A DNA stretch of 64,000 bases from assembly GCF_000763945.1 (NCBI RefSeq), contig NZ_JQFJ01000002.1, positions 1,426,001 to 1,490,000 on the forward strand, given 5' to 3'. Made by a program: the position numbers and the translations under genes. This stretch comes from Sphingopyxis sp. MWB1 (GTDB lineage: Bacteria > Pseudomonadota > Alphaproteobacteria > Sphingomonadales > Sphingomonadaceae). Below the pieces are notes generated by a model. That model was given only the letters and a program-made list of their open reading frames with translations. It searched no databases and had not been told where the DNA came from. Of the stretch, positions 54,216 to 62,434 are shown piece after piece. Within the stretch, counting starts at the first letter, position 1. Each line of letters begins with the position of its first letter.

Positions 54216-54617
54216 TCAGGCGCGAGGCCGGTTCCCCAGTGCCAGAAAATTGGTCATCATTCGCTCGTCTTCTCGGTCGAGCGTCCCGCGGGCGGCAAGC
54301 CGCTCCAAATCCTGCACATATTCGCCCTCAACATGATGAAAAAGCATCGACCAACCGGCAAAATCGCGCCGGTCCACTGGCCGCCGCCGCACCTCGACCA
54401 TGCCCGAATGGCGCGGGTCCATACGAATGATTTGTAAACAGGCTTCGAGCTTTGCCTCCGGCCCTTCCAATATCTGGAAAAAATTGCGGCCGTTGAATAG
54501 CAAAGCCCCGGTCAGTCCTGCGCGCTCATTATTCCGCTGCGCTTGCGCCACAAGCCGGGAAATATCCTTTTCGCTGATCATGGGGTCCGCGACGCTGACA
54601 TAGGCAATGGATAACAA
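54216..54617 (-). CDS. BLUF-domain blue-light sensor protein
   Basis: A 133-residue single-domain BLUF protein that binds FAD. From the TTG at 54617 (AGGAG six bases upstream) it starts MLSIAYVSVAD. Key residues fall at Tyr6, Asn30, Gln48, Trp89 and Met91, with exactly the spacing of AppA (Tyr21, Asn45, Gln63, Trp104, Met106). FFQILEG and FAGWSM are family motifs. The tail (about 95-133) is short. It would report blue light through a partner protein. No effector domain; it lies upstream of the EcfG paralog on the same strand. Longer starts exist at 54653 and 54692 but lack ribosome sites. Confidence 0.9.
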   Translation of the reverse strand: MLSIAYVSVADPMISEKDISRLVAQAQRNNERAGLTGALLFNGRNFFQILEGPEAKLEACLQIIRMDPRHSGMVEVRRRPVDRRDFAGWSMLFHHVEGEYVQDLERLAARGTLDREDERMMTNFLALGNRPRA

Positions 54618-54771
54618 TGACGGCTCCTCTTTCGACCGGGTTGGATTCGCCATCATGGTCCGCAAGGAGCCGTGCCGGGAAGGCAAAGCCAAGGAACAAT
54701 AGGGGCAGGGGTGATGCTCCCATTATGCGGGCTTTTCTTGCGAGGGGCTATGCAAAAATTGCGCAAAGCGC

Positions 54772-54796
54772 GGAACCAGCGCCGCGCTGCCTCGTT
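54772..54796 (+). promoter_or_regulatory. EcfG-type promoter of nepR-ecfG
   Basis: GGAAC at 54772-54776, a 16-base spacer, then CGTT at 54793-54796, a perfect match to the EcfG consensus GGAAC-N16/17-CGTT. It lies 32 bases before the ATG chosen for nepR (54829) and would be active under the general stress response, giving feedback. Confidence 0.75.
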
Positions 54797-54828
54797 GCTC
54801 TACCATGGCTACACACGGCAACAACAGG

Positions 54829-55089
54829 ATGAATGACAGGGCGCCCCCCAGCGGCTCGTCCGGCGCACAGGATTCGCCATCGGGCGGAAGCGCGGCCCAT
54901 GGCGTAACCAAGGGCAGCTTTCCAGGGACCGACAGCGATCAATGGCACCGAACCCTGACGGGGCGCCAATCGCCCGAGCCTGTGACGGCAAAGCTTCGCA
55001 TGATTTACGGCAATATTCTTGCCGAAAAGCTTCCCGACCAAATGCTCGACCTTCTGGCCGAGCTCGATCAAAAGAGTGCCAAACAATAA
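54829..55089 (+). CDS. nepR: Anti-sigma factor NepR
   Basis: An 86-residue NepR. The N-terminal half is low-complexity (Ser/Gly/Pro), and the C-terminal part PVTAKLRMIYGNILAEKLPD followed by QMLDLLAELDQK matches the two helices of NepR that hold EcfG or PhyR. It keeps EcfG inactive until phospho-PhyR binds it. The ATG at 54829 is used because an earlier ATG (54805) would lie within about 10 bases of the predicted transcript start. Its TAA overlaps the ecfG ATG (TAATG), indicating coupling. Confidence 0.9.
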   Translation: MNDRAPPSGSSGAQDSPSGGSAAHGVTKGSFPGTDSDQWHRTLTGRQSPEPVTAKLRMIYGNILAEKLPDQMLDLLAELDQKSAKQ

Positions 55090-55724
55090 TGGCCCATATC
55101 CAAGCCGCGCCGCAACCGACCAGTGACACGCGCCTGTCGGACCGTGAGTTCAAGGCTTTGCTCGCCGAGGTCATTCCGCATCTGCGCGCATATGGTCGCA
55201 GCCTGTCGGGAAATCCCGATCTCGCCGACGATCTGACGCAGGACACGATGGTCAAGGCCTGGGCCTCACGCGACCGCTTTGAGCGTGGCACCTCGATCAA
55301 GGCCTGGACATTCGTGATCCTGCGCAACACCTTCCTCTCGCAAATGCGCCGGAACAAGTTTCGCGGCGATTATGACGAAGCCGTAGTGGAGCGCACCCTC
55401 TCTTCACCCGCATCCCAAGAAGATACGGGCGAGATGGCCGATCTTCAGCGCGGACTGATGGAATTGCCGCAGGACCAACGCGAAGCGCTCATCCTCGTCG
55501 GCGCAGGCGGGCTTTCCTATGAGGAGGCTGCAGAGATTTGCAATTGTGCGCTTGGCACCATGAAAAGTCGCGTCTCTCGTGCACGCACCGCCCTCGAACA
55601 GATCATGGCGCGCGGCCAGTTTTCACAGCGGCGCGCCGATGCGGCCCCGGCGAGCGAAGCCATGGACGCAATCATGAACAGCGTTGAAGCCATCACCGCG
55701 CGGCGGAACGGCGCGCTGAGCTAA
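55089..55724 (+). CDS. ecfG: General stress sigma factor EcfG
   Basis: A 211-residue ECF15-type sigma factor. Region 2 is FKALLAEVIPHLRAYGRSL with DLADDLTQDTMVKAW, and region 4 is LPQDQREALILVGAG, followed by SYEEAAEICNCALGTMKSRV. It directs RNA polymerase to GGAAC-N16/17-CGTT promoters. ATG coupled to the nepR stop. Coupling to nepR, and the EcfG promoter in front of it, make this the primary EcfG of the locus. Confidence 0.95.
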   Translation: MAHIQAAPQPTSDTRLSDREFKALLAEVIPHLRAYGRSLSGNPDLADDLTQDTMVKAWASRDRFERGTSIKAWTFVILRNTFLSQMRRNKFRGDYDEAVVERTLSSPASQEDTGEMADLQRGLMELPQDQREALILVGAGGLSYEEAAEICNCALGTMKSRVSRARTALEQIMARGQFSQRRADAAPASEAMDAIMNSVEAITARRNGALS

Positions 55725-55810
55725 GGAATAGTTGCTTCAAATCGCTCGACTTCACAGCGGGGGCGCGTAAAACTTCATTCTTCCTTTCCAGCAAAGCGAG
55801 TTTTGAAGCG

Positions 55811-56995
55811 ATGAGACGAATATCCGCCGTTGTCCTGCCAATCGCCGCCTTTGCTGCCGCCTGTTCGGCAGGCGCGCCCGACGGCAACGCCGCAGCAAGC
55901 AGCACAGTGAACAGCGCGATAGATGGCAATGGCGACCATCCCGCTGCGCCGCTTACGGAAGCGCCCTTTACGGTCACGGAAGTCGCAAGCTTCAACGAAC
56001 CCTGGGCGATGACTTTCATCCCCGACACGCATTTGGCGCTCATCACTGAAAAATCTGGCCAACTCAAATTATGGCAAGAGGGCGGGGCCGTTCTCGACGT
56101 CGCAGGCGTGCCGCCGGTTGCCTATGGCGGGCAAGGCGGCTTTGGCGATGTGATCCTCGCGCCCGATTTCGCGACCAGCCGGATGATCTATCTCAGCTGG
56201 GTCGAAGCCGGACCGGAAAACAGCTATGGCGCGGTGGTTGGCCGGGCACGCCTTGCCAAGGGCGAAAGCCCCCGGCTGGAGGGGCTGGAACGCATCTGGG
56301 TCCAGCAGCCCAAGGTAACGGGCCGCGGCCATTATTCGCACCGCCTCGCCTTTTCGCCCGACGGCCAATATCTCTTCATCGGCTCTGGCGAGCGGCAGAA
56401 ATTTGACCCCGCCCAGGATATGAAAGCCAATCTGGGTAAGATCGTCCGGATCAAGCCCGACGGCAGCGTGCCCGCCGACAACCCCTTTGCCGACCGGGGC
56501 GGGGTTACGGCGGAAATCTGGTCGCTGGGCCATCGCAATATATTGGGCCTTGCCTTCGACGGCGCAGGGCGCCTCTGGAATCAGGAGATGGGGCCCAAGG
56601 GCGGCGATGAAGTCAATCTGGTCGAACGGGGTTCCAACTATGGCTATCCCATTGTCTCCAACGGCGATCATTATAGCGGGGAGGACATCCCCGACCATCC
56701 GACCCGCCCCGAATTTGCCGCGCCCAAGCTGTGGTGGAATCCCGCTGTCTCCCCCGCCGGCCTCGCTTATTATGCGGGCGACCTTTATCCGGGCTGGCAA
56801 GACAGTCTGTTGATGGGCGCTTTGTCCGGCGAAGGGCTGGTGCGGATGAAGATCGTCGGCGACAAGCTCCACAAGGCGGATCGCTGGGGCTTTGGCGTGC
56901 GGATCCGTGAGGTCGAGGTGCGCGACGACGGCACTGTCTGGCTGCTTTCCGACGGGGCGGACGGCAAGCTGCTGAAGCTGGTTCCCAAAAGGTGA
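55811..56995 (+). CDS. PQQ-dependent sugar dehydrogenase-like lipoprotein
   Basis: A 394-residue lipoprotein with signal MRRISAVVLPIAAFAAAC (lipidated Cys18). The mature part is a six-bladed beta propeller of the glucose/sorbosone dehydrogenase type, with segments PWAMTFIPDTHLALITEKSG, GQGGFGDVILAPDF, GRGHYSHRLAFSPDGQYLFI, and GHRNILGLAFD followed by RLWNQEMGPKGGDEVN. The conserved His (H in RGHYSHR) and Arg/Asp positions are present. It would oxidise a sugar in the periplasm with PQQ; no PQQ synthesis genes are in view. Downstream of ecfG but with no clear shared promoter. Confidence 0.88.
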   Translation: MRRISAVVLPIAAFAAACSAGAPDGNAAASSTVNSAIDGNGDHPAAPLTEAPFTVTEVASFNEPWAMTFIPDTHLALITEKSGQLKLWQEGGAVLDVAGVPPVAYGGQGGFGDVILAPDFATSRMIYLSWVEAGPENSYGAVVGRARLAKGESPRLEGLERIWVQQPKVTGRGHYSHRLAFSPDGQYLFIGSGERQKFDPAQDMKANLGKIVRIKPDGSVPADNPFADRGGVTAEIWSLGHRNILGLAFDGAGRLWNQEMGPKGGDEVNLVERGSNYGYPIVSNGDHYSGEDIPDHPTRPEFAAPKLWWNPAVSPAGLAYYAGDLYPGWQDSLLMGALSGEGLVRMKIVGDKLHKADRWGFGVRIREVEVRDDGTVWLLSDGADGKLLKLVPKR

Positions 56996-57068
56996 CGAAG
57001 GCGCGCCGATCAAGGCGAGCGAAGGAGGGAGCGGGCCGCGATTTGGTTCTGCGCTCCCACCTTCCTAT

Positions 57069-57863
57069 ATGCCGCCGATGATCCGCGCCTTTCTCTCTCG
57101 CCGCGCCGAATGGCCCGTCCGCGTCCCCGATCCCGACGCGCCCCCACCACTCGGCCTTTTATGGCGCGAGGCGGCGTCGCTGCTGCGCGCCATGTCGGCG
57201 CGCGTGCGTCCCATGCCCCCCGAACCCAATCCTGACAGCGACCATCCCCCGGTGATCGTACTGCCGGGCTTTCTGTCGGGCGATTGGGCGACCAAGGGCT
57301 TGCGCGCCGATCTGCGCCGCGCGGGCTTTCGCTGCTATGGCTGGGGGCTGGGCTTCAATCGCGGGGCGACCCCTGACATCATGGAGCGCATCGACAGCCG
57401 CGTTCAGTGGGTGATCGACCGTACCGGGCGCGCACCTGCGCTGGTAGGATGGAGCCTTGGCGGCATTTATGCGCGCGAATATGCCAAGCGTCACCCCGAC
57501 AAGGTTGCGCGGGTCGTCACCCTCGGCTCGCCCTTTTCGGGTAGCCGGCGTGCCAACCGCGCCTGGCGCCTCTATCATCTGATCGCGCGCCACCCTGTCG
57601 ACAATCCCCCGGTCGATTTCCATCCCGCTCCGCGCCCGGAAATGCCGACCTTCGCCCTCTGGTCGAAACATGACGGGGTGATCGCCGTGAACAGCGCGCG
57701 CGGCCAGCCGCATGAAAGCGACCGGCAGATCGAGGTCGACTGCGGCCATATGGGCTTTGCCTATGCCCCCACATCGGTCGCGGCTATCGCCAAGGCGCTG
57801 ACCGAAGAGGTGCACGAAGAGGCCGGGGCCATCGATGCCATCGTCAGCCGGGCGCGCGGCTGA
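57069..57863 (+). CDS. Alpha/beta hydrolase
   Basis: A 264-residue alpha/beta hydrolase. VIVLPGFLSGDWATKGLR is the strand/oxyanion region, and GWSLGGIYA is the nucleophile elbow with Ser; the catalytic Asp is likely in SKHDGVI and His in VDCGHMGFA. Probably a lipase or esterase with a cytoplasmic location, as no signal is seen, but the substrate is unknown. It ends 8 bases before a long poly-G tract. Confidence 0.88.
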   Translation: MPPMIRAFLSRRAEWPVRVPDPDAPPPLGLLWREAASLLRAMSARVRPMPPEPNPDSDHPPVIVLPGFLSGDWATKGLRADLRRAGFRCYGWGLGFNRGATPDIMERIDSRVQWVIDRTGRAPALVGWSLGGIYAREYAKRHPDKVARVVTLGSPFSGSRRANRAWRLYHLIARHPVDNPPVDFHPAPRPEMPTFALWSKHDGVIAVNSARGQPHESDRQIEVDCGHMGFAYAPTSVAAIAKALTEEVHEEAGAIDAIVSRARG

Positions 57864-57871
57864 CATTTGGC

Positions 57872-57883
57872 GGGGGGGGGGGG
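57872..57883 (+). repeat. Homopolymer of 12 G between convergent genes
   Basis: Twelve consecutive G at 57872-57883, 8 bases after the hydrolase stop and 11 bases before the GNAT gene stop. It is the longest homopolymer noticed in the window, in a 31-base gap. It could be a length-variable tract or an assembly artefact. Confidence 0.85.
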
Positions 57884-57894
57884 CGCAGCGGCGC

Positions 57895-58410
57895 TCAGCA
57901 CACATCGATCCGGTCCACCGGCGCGGGCAGCCAGGTCATCCGCATCCGTCCCGGCCTGCGTCCGGGGCGCCCCGTCACCGCAAAGCCGATACGGCGCAGC
58001 AAGGCGCGCGAGCGTCCATTGTCCGGGTGACATTCGGCGATGATCGTCGCGTCGGGCTGCCCCTCGGCGAGCGAGCGGACCAGCGCGCCAACGGCTTCGG
58101 TCGCAATCCCCTGCCCCCGCGCGCGCGCCGCGAACCAGTATCCGACCTCATATTCGCGCGACGCCAGGCGATGCACGCCGATGACGCCGATCAGCGCGCT
58201 GTCGGCATCGCGCACGGCGTGAAAGACATCGCCGCCGCCCGACCGCGCGATCAGCGCACAAGCATCGGCAAGGGTGAAGGGTGTCGGCAGGAAATGCACC
58301 TGCGACGTCACGCTATCGTCCGTGATCGCTGCCAGCGCCGCCGCATCATCGGCGTGCAGGGGCGCGATGCGGCACCGCGGGGTCGAAAGCGAAAGCAAAG
58401 TATCGGTCAT
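57895..58410 (-). CDS. GNAT family N-acetyltransferase
   Basis: A 171-residue GNAT acetyltransferase of the RimJ/RimL-like group. It has YEVGYWFAARARGQGIATEA with the acetyl-CoA binding (R/Q)xxGxG/A pattern, and NGRSRALLRRIGFAVTGRPG near the C-terminus, a family signature. It would acetylate a protein N-terminus or small amine with acetyl-CoA. The ATG at 58410 has AGAAGA upstream; a longer frame lacks support. It converges with the hydrolase gene. Confidence 0.9.
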   Translation of the reverse strand: MTDTLLSLSTPRCRIAPLHADDAAALAAITDDSVTSQVHFLPTPFTLADACALIARSGGGDVFHAVRDADSALIGVIGVHRLASREYEVGYWFAARARGQGIATEAVGALVRSLAEGQPDATIIAECHPDNGRSRALLRRIGFAVTGRPGRRPGRMRMTWLPAPVDRIDVC

Positions 58411-58684
58411 GTCGCGTCTTCTTTCAAAAACGCACGCCGTAACCGTTGGGGGGTGGTATGATGATGACCATTCGCCTGTCCGGACACGGCGGCGATGGTC
58501 ACAGGTTGATGCCATGCCGCTCCTAGATAAAGGAGCGCCAATACGCCTTGAATCGTTGGGTTCGGTCGTTGGTCATCGCCTGCTCCGCTATCAGGGCGCG
58601 TTGCAGCGATCAAGCGCATTTGCACCGCCCTGCCTCTGCGATGCAGTTAACAGGCCCGCAACCCTCTTCTGCCATAGGCCGCAC

Positions 58685-59632
58685 ATGGCCGCCGACACCG
58701 ATCTCGACCGCCCGATCGTCGGCGCCGCGCAAAGCAGCCCCGAGGTCCCTGCCCCGCGCTGGAAGCTGGCCGCGCTCGCGGCGCTCCTTCTGATCCTCGT
58801 CGTTCAGCTTTTTCTCATGCTCCGTCCCGCCAGTCCCGAGGAACAGGTGCGCCGCGCGATGGAGGAGCTCCATCTGTCGGGCGCCACCATTGCCATAGGG
58901 AATGTCGGTGAAACGCGCCCACGCCTTGTCACCATCGACGCTGAGCCAGACGAATTCTACCGCTATTACAGCCTGTCGAAACCGATCACCGCTGCGCTGG
59001 TGCTCGATCAGGTGAGCAAGGGAAGATTGAGCCTCGACCAACAAATAGCAGGCGCCAGCGTCCGCCAGATCTTGCAACATCGCGGCGGCTGGGATCGGGA
59101 AATGGCAGGCGATCCGGTGCTGGAGCGCTCGGACCATAGCCCCTGCACCCGCCTGCCGCCTCCCACGGCCCGGCAGTTTGAACCCGGTACACGCTTTGTC
59201 TATTCGAACATCGGCTACTGCCTGCTGGGCGCGGCGGTAGAAAGGGCTTCGGGACAGGCTTATCCGGACCTGGCCCGCGCCATCCTCCCCGAAACCCGAG
59301 CCATGCGCTATGATCCATGGCTCGGTCCGGCGGGCGGCTGGTCGGGTGATGCCGCCACCTATTTCCGCTTCGCCGCGCGGCCCTTGCCCGCGATGACCGC
59401 AGCCCGGCCTGTCGGCGAAACAGCTACGGAATATTTCGGGCTTGGCTGGAAAGTCCATGCCGATGGCAGCCTGTCGCATTTCGGCGCCTATCGCACCGGC
59501 GATTATGCGCTGGTCCTGCGGCAGGGGACGCGCATCACCCTTGCCCTCTTTCATGGGAATCCACCCGATTATGAAGGCGCGCGCGACCATTTGCGCGGTC
59601 CGCTCACCGCCCTGTCCGATAGCATCGACTAG
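58685..59632 (+). CDS. Serine hydrolase of the beta-lactamase/DD-peptidase (class C-like) family
   Basis: A 315-residue membrane-anchored serine hydrolase. One transmembrane helix (about 25-47, LAALAALLLILVVQLFLML) is followed by the periplasmic domain with the SxxK motif in YYSLSKPITAAL and the YxN-type motif in FVYSNIGYCLLGAA. HRGGWDREM is typical of the family. It may be a DD-carboxypeptidase or esterase, and beta-lactamase activity is not implied. The ATG at 58685 is the first that gives a clean N-terminus. Its 274-base upstream gap to the divergent GNAT gene contains no recognised gene. Confidence 0.85.
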   Translation: MAADTDLDRPIVGAAQSSPEVPAPRWKLAALAALLLILVVQLFLMLRPASPEEQVRRAMEELHLSGATIAIGNVGETRPRLVTIDAEPDEFYRYYSLSKPITAALVLDQVSKGRLSLDQQIAGASVRQILQHRGGWDREMAGDPVLERSDHSPCTRLPPPTARQFEPGTRFVYSNIGYCLLGAAVERASGQAYPDLARAILPETRAMRYDPWLGPAGGWSGDAATYFRFAARPLPAMTAARPVGETATEYFGLGWKVHADGSLSHFGAYRTGDYALVLRQGTRITLALFHGNPPDYEGARDHLRGPLTALSDSID

Positions 59633-59667
59633 CTTTTCATCGCCGAAGCGCTTGACGACGCGCTATC

Positions 59668-59688
59668 ATGTATTATTTAAAGTTACAT
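59668..59688. promoter_or_regulatory. Imperfect inverted repeat at the Rrf2 gene start
   Basis: ATGTA at 59668-59672 is mirrored by TACAT at 59684-59688, with a short A/T-rich core between, covering the ATG at 59687. Rrf2-family repressors often bind such A/T-rich palindromes at their own promoters. A role as operator is inferred. Confidence 0.4.
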
Positions 59689-60148
59689 GAAACGCGACAG
59701 CCGCCTTTCGGGCATATTGCATGTGCTGCTTCATATGGCCGAGGCCGGGCAGCCCCTGACGTCCGAACAGCTTGCGCAGGCGATGCAAAGCAATGCCGCC
59801 GTGGTGCGCCGTATTCTTGGTGGCTTGCGTAACAGAGAAATGGTGCGCAGCGAAAAGGGTCATGGCGGGGGCTGGACCCTCGCTTGCGACCTGTCGGCGA
59901 TCACCCTGCGTGACATTTATGAGGCGATCGGCGCGCCGCGCCTGATGGCGATGAGCAACCGCACCGAAGCCCCCGGCTGCCTGGTCGAACAGGCGGTCAA
60001 TGCCGCGCTCGACAGCAGTTTTTCTGAAGCGGAAACGCTTCTCCTTACGCGCTTCGAGCAAGTGACACTGGCCGCACTTGCGGCCGACTTTCATGCGCGC
60101 ATGGCTGCGCGCTCCTCCACTCCGAAAAAGGAAACTCCCGATGGCTGA
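59687..60148 (+). CDS. Rrf2 family transcriptional regulator
   Basis: A 153-residue Rrf2 repressor. A winged helix is visible as SGILHVLLHMAEAGQPLTSE, then AVVRRILGGLRNREMVRSEK, then GHGGGWTLACDLSAITLRDI. The typical Rrf2 cluster triad of Cys is not complete: the region after SNRTEA has only one Cys (PGCLVEQAVN), and another Cys lies in LACDL. It may therefore not hold an iron-sulfur cluster and may sense another signal. It overlaps the methyltransferase gene by 8 bases and likely controls it. Confidence 0.9.
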   Translation: MKRDSRLSGILHVLLHMAEAGQPLTSEQLAQAMQSNAAVVRRILGGLRNREMVRSEKGHGGGWTLACDLSAITLRDIYEAIGAPRLMAMSNRTEAPGCLVEQAVNAALDSSFSEAETLLLTRFEQVTLAALAADFHARMAARSSTPKKETPDG

Positions 60149-60836
60149 CGGTGCCCGGCATTTTCTCCACATGTTCAAGGACACTGCGGCGGTTGCCCGC
60201 TATAATGACGGCCCACGCCGCTTCGTCCCCGGCCTTGATGGTCTGCAACGCATGACGACCCTTTTGCTCGCCGAACGCGTACCCGCCGACGCGCATATAT
60301 TGGTGTTGGGCGCCGGTGGAGGCAGCGAGATGCGCGCCTTTGCCGATGCTCATCCCGGCTGGCGCTTCACCGGGGTCGATCCGGCCGGGCCGATGCTCGA
60401 TCTGGCGGCGGAGGTGATGGGGCCGCATCGCGCGCGCGCGCAAATGGTCGAAGGGGTCATCGACGATGCACCCGTCGGCCCCTTCGATGGCGCCGCTTGC
60501 CTGCTCACGCTGCATTTCCTCGCCTATGCCGAGCGGGTGCGTACGCTCAAGGCGCTTCGCGCGCGGCTTCGGTGCGGCGCACCCTTTGTCGCCGCCCATG
60601 GCAGCTTCCCGCAGGAAGCGGACGCACGCGACCGCTGGCTCGACCGCTATGCCGCCTTTGCAATAGCGTCAGGGGGTGACCCCGAACAGGTTGCCAAGGG
60701 GCGACAGGCGGTCGCCGAGCATGTCGACATGCTCAGCCCCGAAGCGGATGAAGCCGCAATGCGCGAGGCGGGGTTCACCGGCATCGAGCAATTTTATCAG
60801 GGCTTCACCTGGCGCGGCTGGGTCGCCTATGGCTGA
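60141..60836 (+). CDS. Class I SAM-dependent methyltransferase
   Basis: A 231-residue methyltransferase. Motif I ILVLGAGGGSEM, motif post-I FTGVDPAGPMLDLA, then a DGAACLLTLHFLA segment and LRCGAPFVAAHGSF complete the fold. Methyl acceptor unknown. ATG at 60141 overlaps the stop of the rrf2 gene by 8 bases, so the two are coupled. Such Rrf2/methyltransferase pairs are found elsewhere. Confidence 0.9.
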   Translation: MADGARHFLHMFKDTAAVARYNDGPRRFVPGLDGLQRMTTLLLAERVPADAHILVLGAGGGSEMRAFADAHPGWRFTGVDPAGPMLDLAAEVMGPHRARAQMVEGVIDDAPVGPFDGAACLLTLHFLAYAERVRTLKALRARLRCGAPFVAAHGSFPQEADARDRWLDRYAAFAIASGGDPEQVAKGRQAVAEHVDMLSPEADEAAMREAGFTGIEQFYQGFTWRGWVAYG

Positions 60837-60847
60837 GATGGTTCGCC

Positions 60848-62329
60848 TTAACGGAAGGGCGGCTCGTTAAAGGCGCGCAATTTGCGGCTGTGCAGCTTGG
60901 CGCCTTCATCGCGCATCATTTCGCAGGCACGAATACCAATCTGCAGATGCGCGGCAATGGCTTCCTCGTAAAAGCGGTTCGCCTGCCCCGGCAGTTTGAG
61001 TTCGCCATGCAGCGGCTTGTCGCTGACGCAGAGCAACGTCCCATAGGGGACGCGAAAGCGATAGCCTTGCGCCGCAATCGTCGCGCTTTCCATGTCGATG
61101 CCGATGGCGCGCGATTGGGAAAAGCGCAGCGCGCTGTCGCTATAGCGCAATTCCCAGTTGCGGTCGTCAGTGGTGACGACCGTGCCGGTCCGCATCCGCT
61201 TTTTCAGATCCGCGCCGCTCGTCCCCGATACCGATTCCGCCGCGCTCGCCAGCGCCTGCTGTACCTCGGCAATGGGCGGAATGGGAATTTCGGGTGGCAA
61301 AAGCTGGTCGAGAATATGGTCGTCGCGCAAATAGGCGTGGGCGAGCACATAATCGCCGATCCGCTGGCTGGGGCGCAGCCCCCCGCAGTGGCCGATCATC
61401 AGCCAGGCTTCGGGGCGCAGCACCGCCAGATGGTCGCAGATCGTCTTGGCATTCGATGGCCCGACGCCGATGTTGACCAGCGTGATGCCCCCGCCATCGG
61501 GCGCAACCAGATGATAGGCCGGCATCTGGTGCCGTCGCCATGCGCTGTCCGCAACCAGTGCGCTGGCATTGGTGCCCGGCTGGTCGACATAAAGGCCGCC
61601 CGCTCCGGCGAGCGCCGTGTAAAATCCGTGCCCCACCTGCGCGCCGGCCCAGGCGACAAATTCATCGACATAGCGATGATAGTTGGTGAACAGGATATAG
61701 CGCTGAAAATGTTCGGGCGCGGTGCCGGTATAATGGCGCAGCCGCGCGAGGCTGAAATCGGTACGCAACGCATCGAACAGCGCCAGCGGTTGCGGCGCGC
61801 TGGGATCGAGGCCGAACAGGCCATCGGCCAGCTCATCGCCGATATCGGCAAGCTCGGTGGTCGGAAAATGGCGCGCCAGTTCCAGCGGCGTCACGCTTCC
61901 CATATCCGACCCGTCGCTGGCGTCGAGCACATAGGGAAAGGGGATTTGCTGCCCGGTGCGCGTAACCGACAGCGTCACGTCATAATGGCGAACCAGCAGG
62001 CTGAGCTGATCGCGCAGATAATCGGCGAACAAATCGGGGCGCGTCACCGTGGTTTCAAAAACCCCGGCGCGCTCGAAACGGCCAAAGGAAAGATTATGCC
62101 CCCGCTGCCCCTCGCGCGGCTCGCCCGTGGTGACAAGGCGCAGTGCGGGATAATCGAAAAGGCCCGTGGCAGCCGCATCGGCGGGGGGCAAGGTGCCATC
62201 GCGCACATAAGCGGCAATGGCTTTTTTGAGATTGCCTACCGATTCGCGAAAGGCGGCCTGCAATTCGTCGATGATGGCGTCGACGCGTGCGTTGATGTCG
62301 GAATTTTCTTGTGATGATGTGGATGTCAT
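60848..62329 (-). CDS. amn: AMP nucleosidase
   Basis: A 493-residue AMP nucleosidase that splits AMP to adenine and ribose 5-phosphate in the cytoplasm, regulating adenylate pools. The catalytic C-terminal phosphorylase-like domain has NIGVGPSNAKTICDHLAVLR, MIGHCGGLRPSQ, IGIDMESATIAAQGYRFRV and GTLLCVSDKPLHGELKLPGQ, and the N-terminal regulatory domain covers about 1-230. The ATG at 62329 is the family start; an upstream extension lacks it. It converges with the methyltransferase gene. Confidence 0.95.
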   Translation of the reverse strand: MTSTSSQENSDINARVDAIIDELQAAFRESVGNLKKAIAAYVRDGTLPPADAAATGLFDYPALRLVTTGEPREGQRGHNLSFGRFERAGVFETTVTRPDLFADYLRDQLSLLVRHYDVTLSVTRTGQQIPFPYVLDASDGSDMGSVTPLELARHFPTTELADIGDELADGLFGLDPSAPQPLALFDALRTDFSLARLRHYTGTAPEHFQRYILFTNYHRYVDEFVAWAGAQVGHGFYTALAGAGGLYVDQPGTNASALVADSAWRRHQMPAYHLVAPDGGGITLVNIGVGPSNAKTICDHLAVLRPEAWLMIGHCGGLRPSQRIGDYVLAHAYLRDDHILDQLLPPEIPIPPIAEVQQALASAAESVSGTSGADLKKRMRTGTVVTTDDRNWELRYSDSALRFSQSRAIGIDMESATIAAQGYRFRVPYGTLLCVSDKPLHGELKLPGQANRFYEEAIAAHLQIGIRACEMMRDEGAKLHSRKLRAFNEPPFR

Positions 62330-62434
62330 CGCGACGCTGTTGCACGAAATTATGACAAAAAGAAAGGGGACGGTCGCCCGCCCCCCTCCTTTTACGTCAA
62401 GATGGCGCCGGTCGGCGCCTCTCATATGTCGTGC

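Noticed and set aside
54695..54720. GGAACAATAGGGG as a second EcfG -35 near the BLUF gene
   Set aside because: No CGTT-like -10 at the right spacing follows on the plus strand, so it was not counted.
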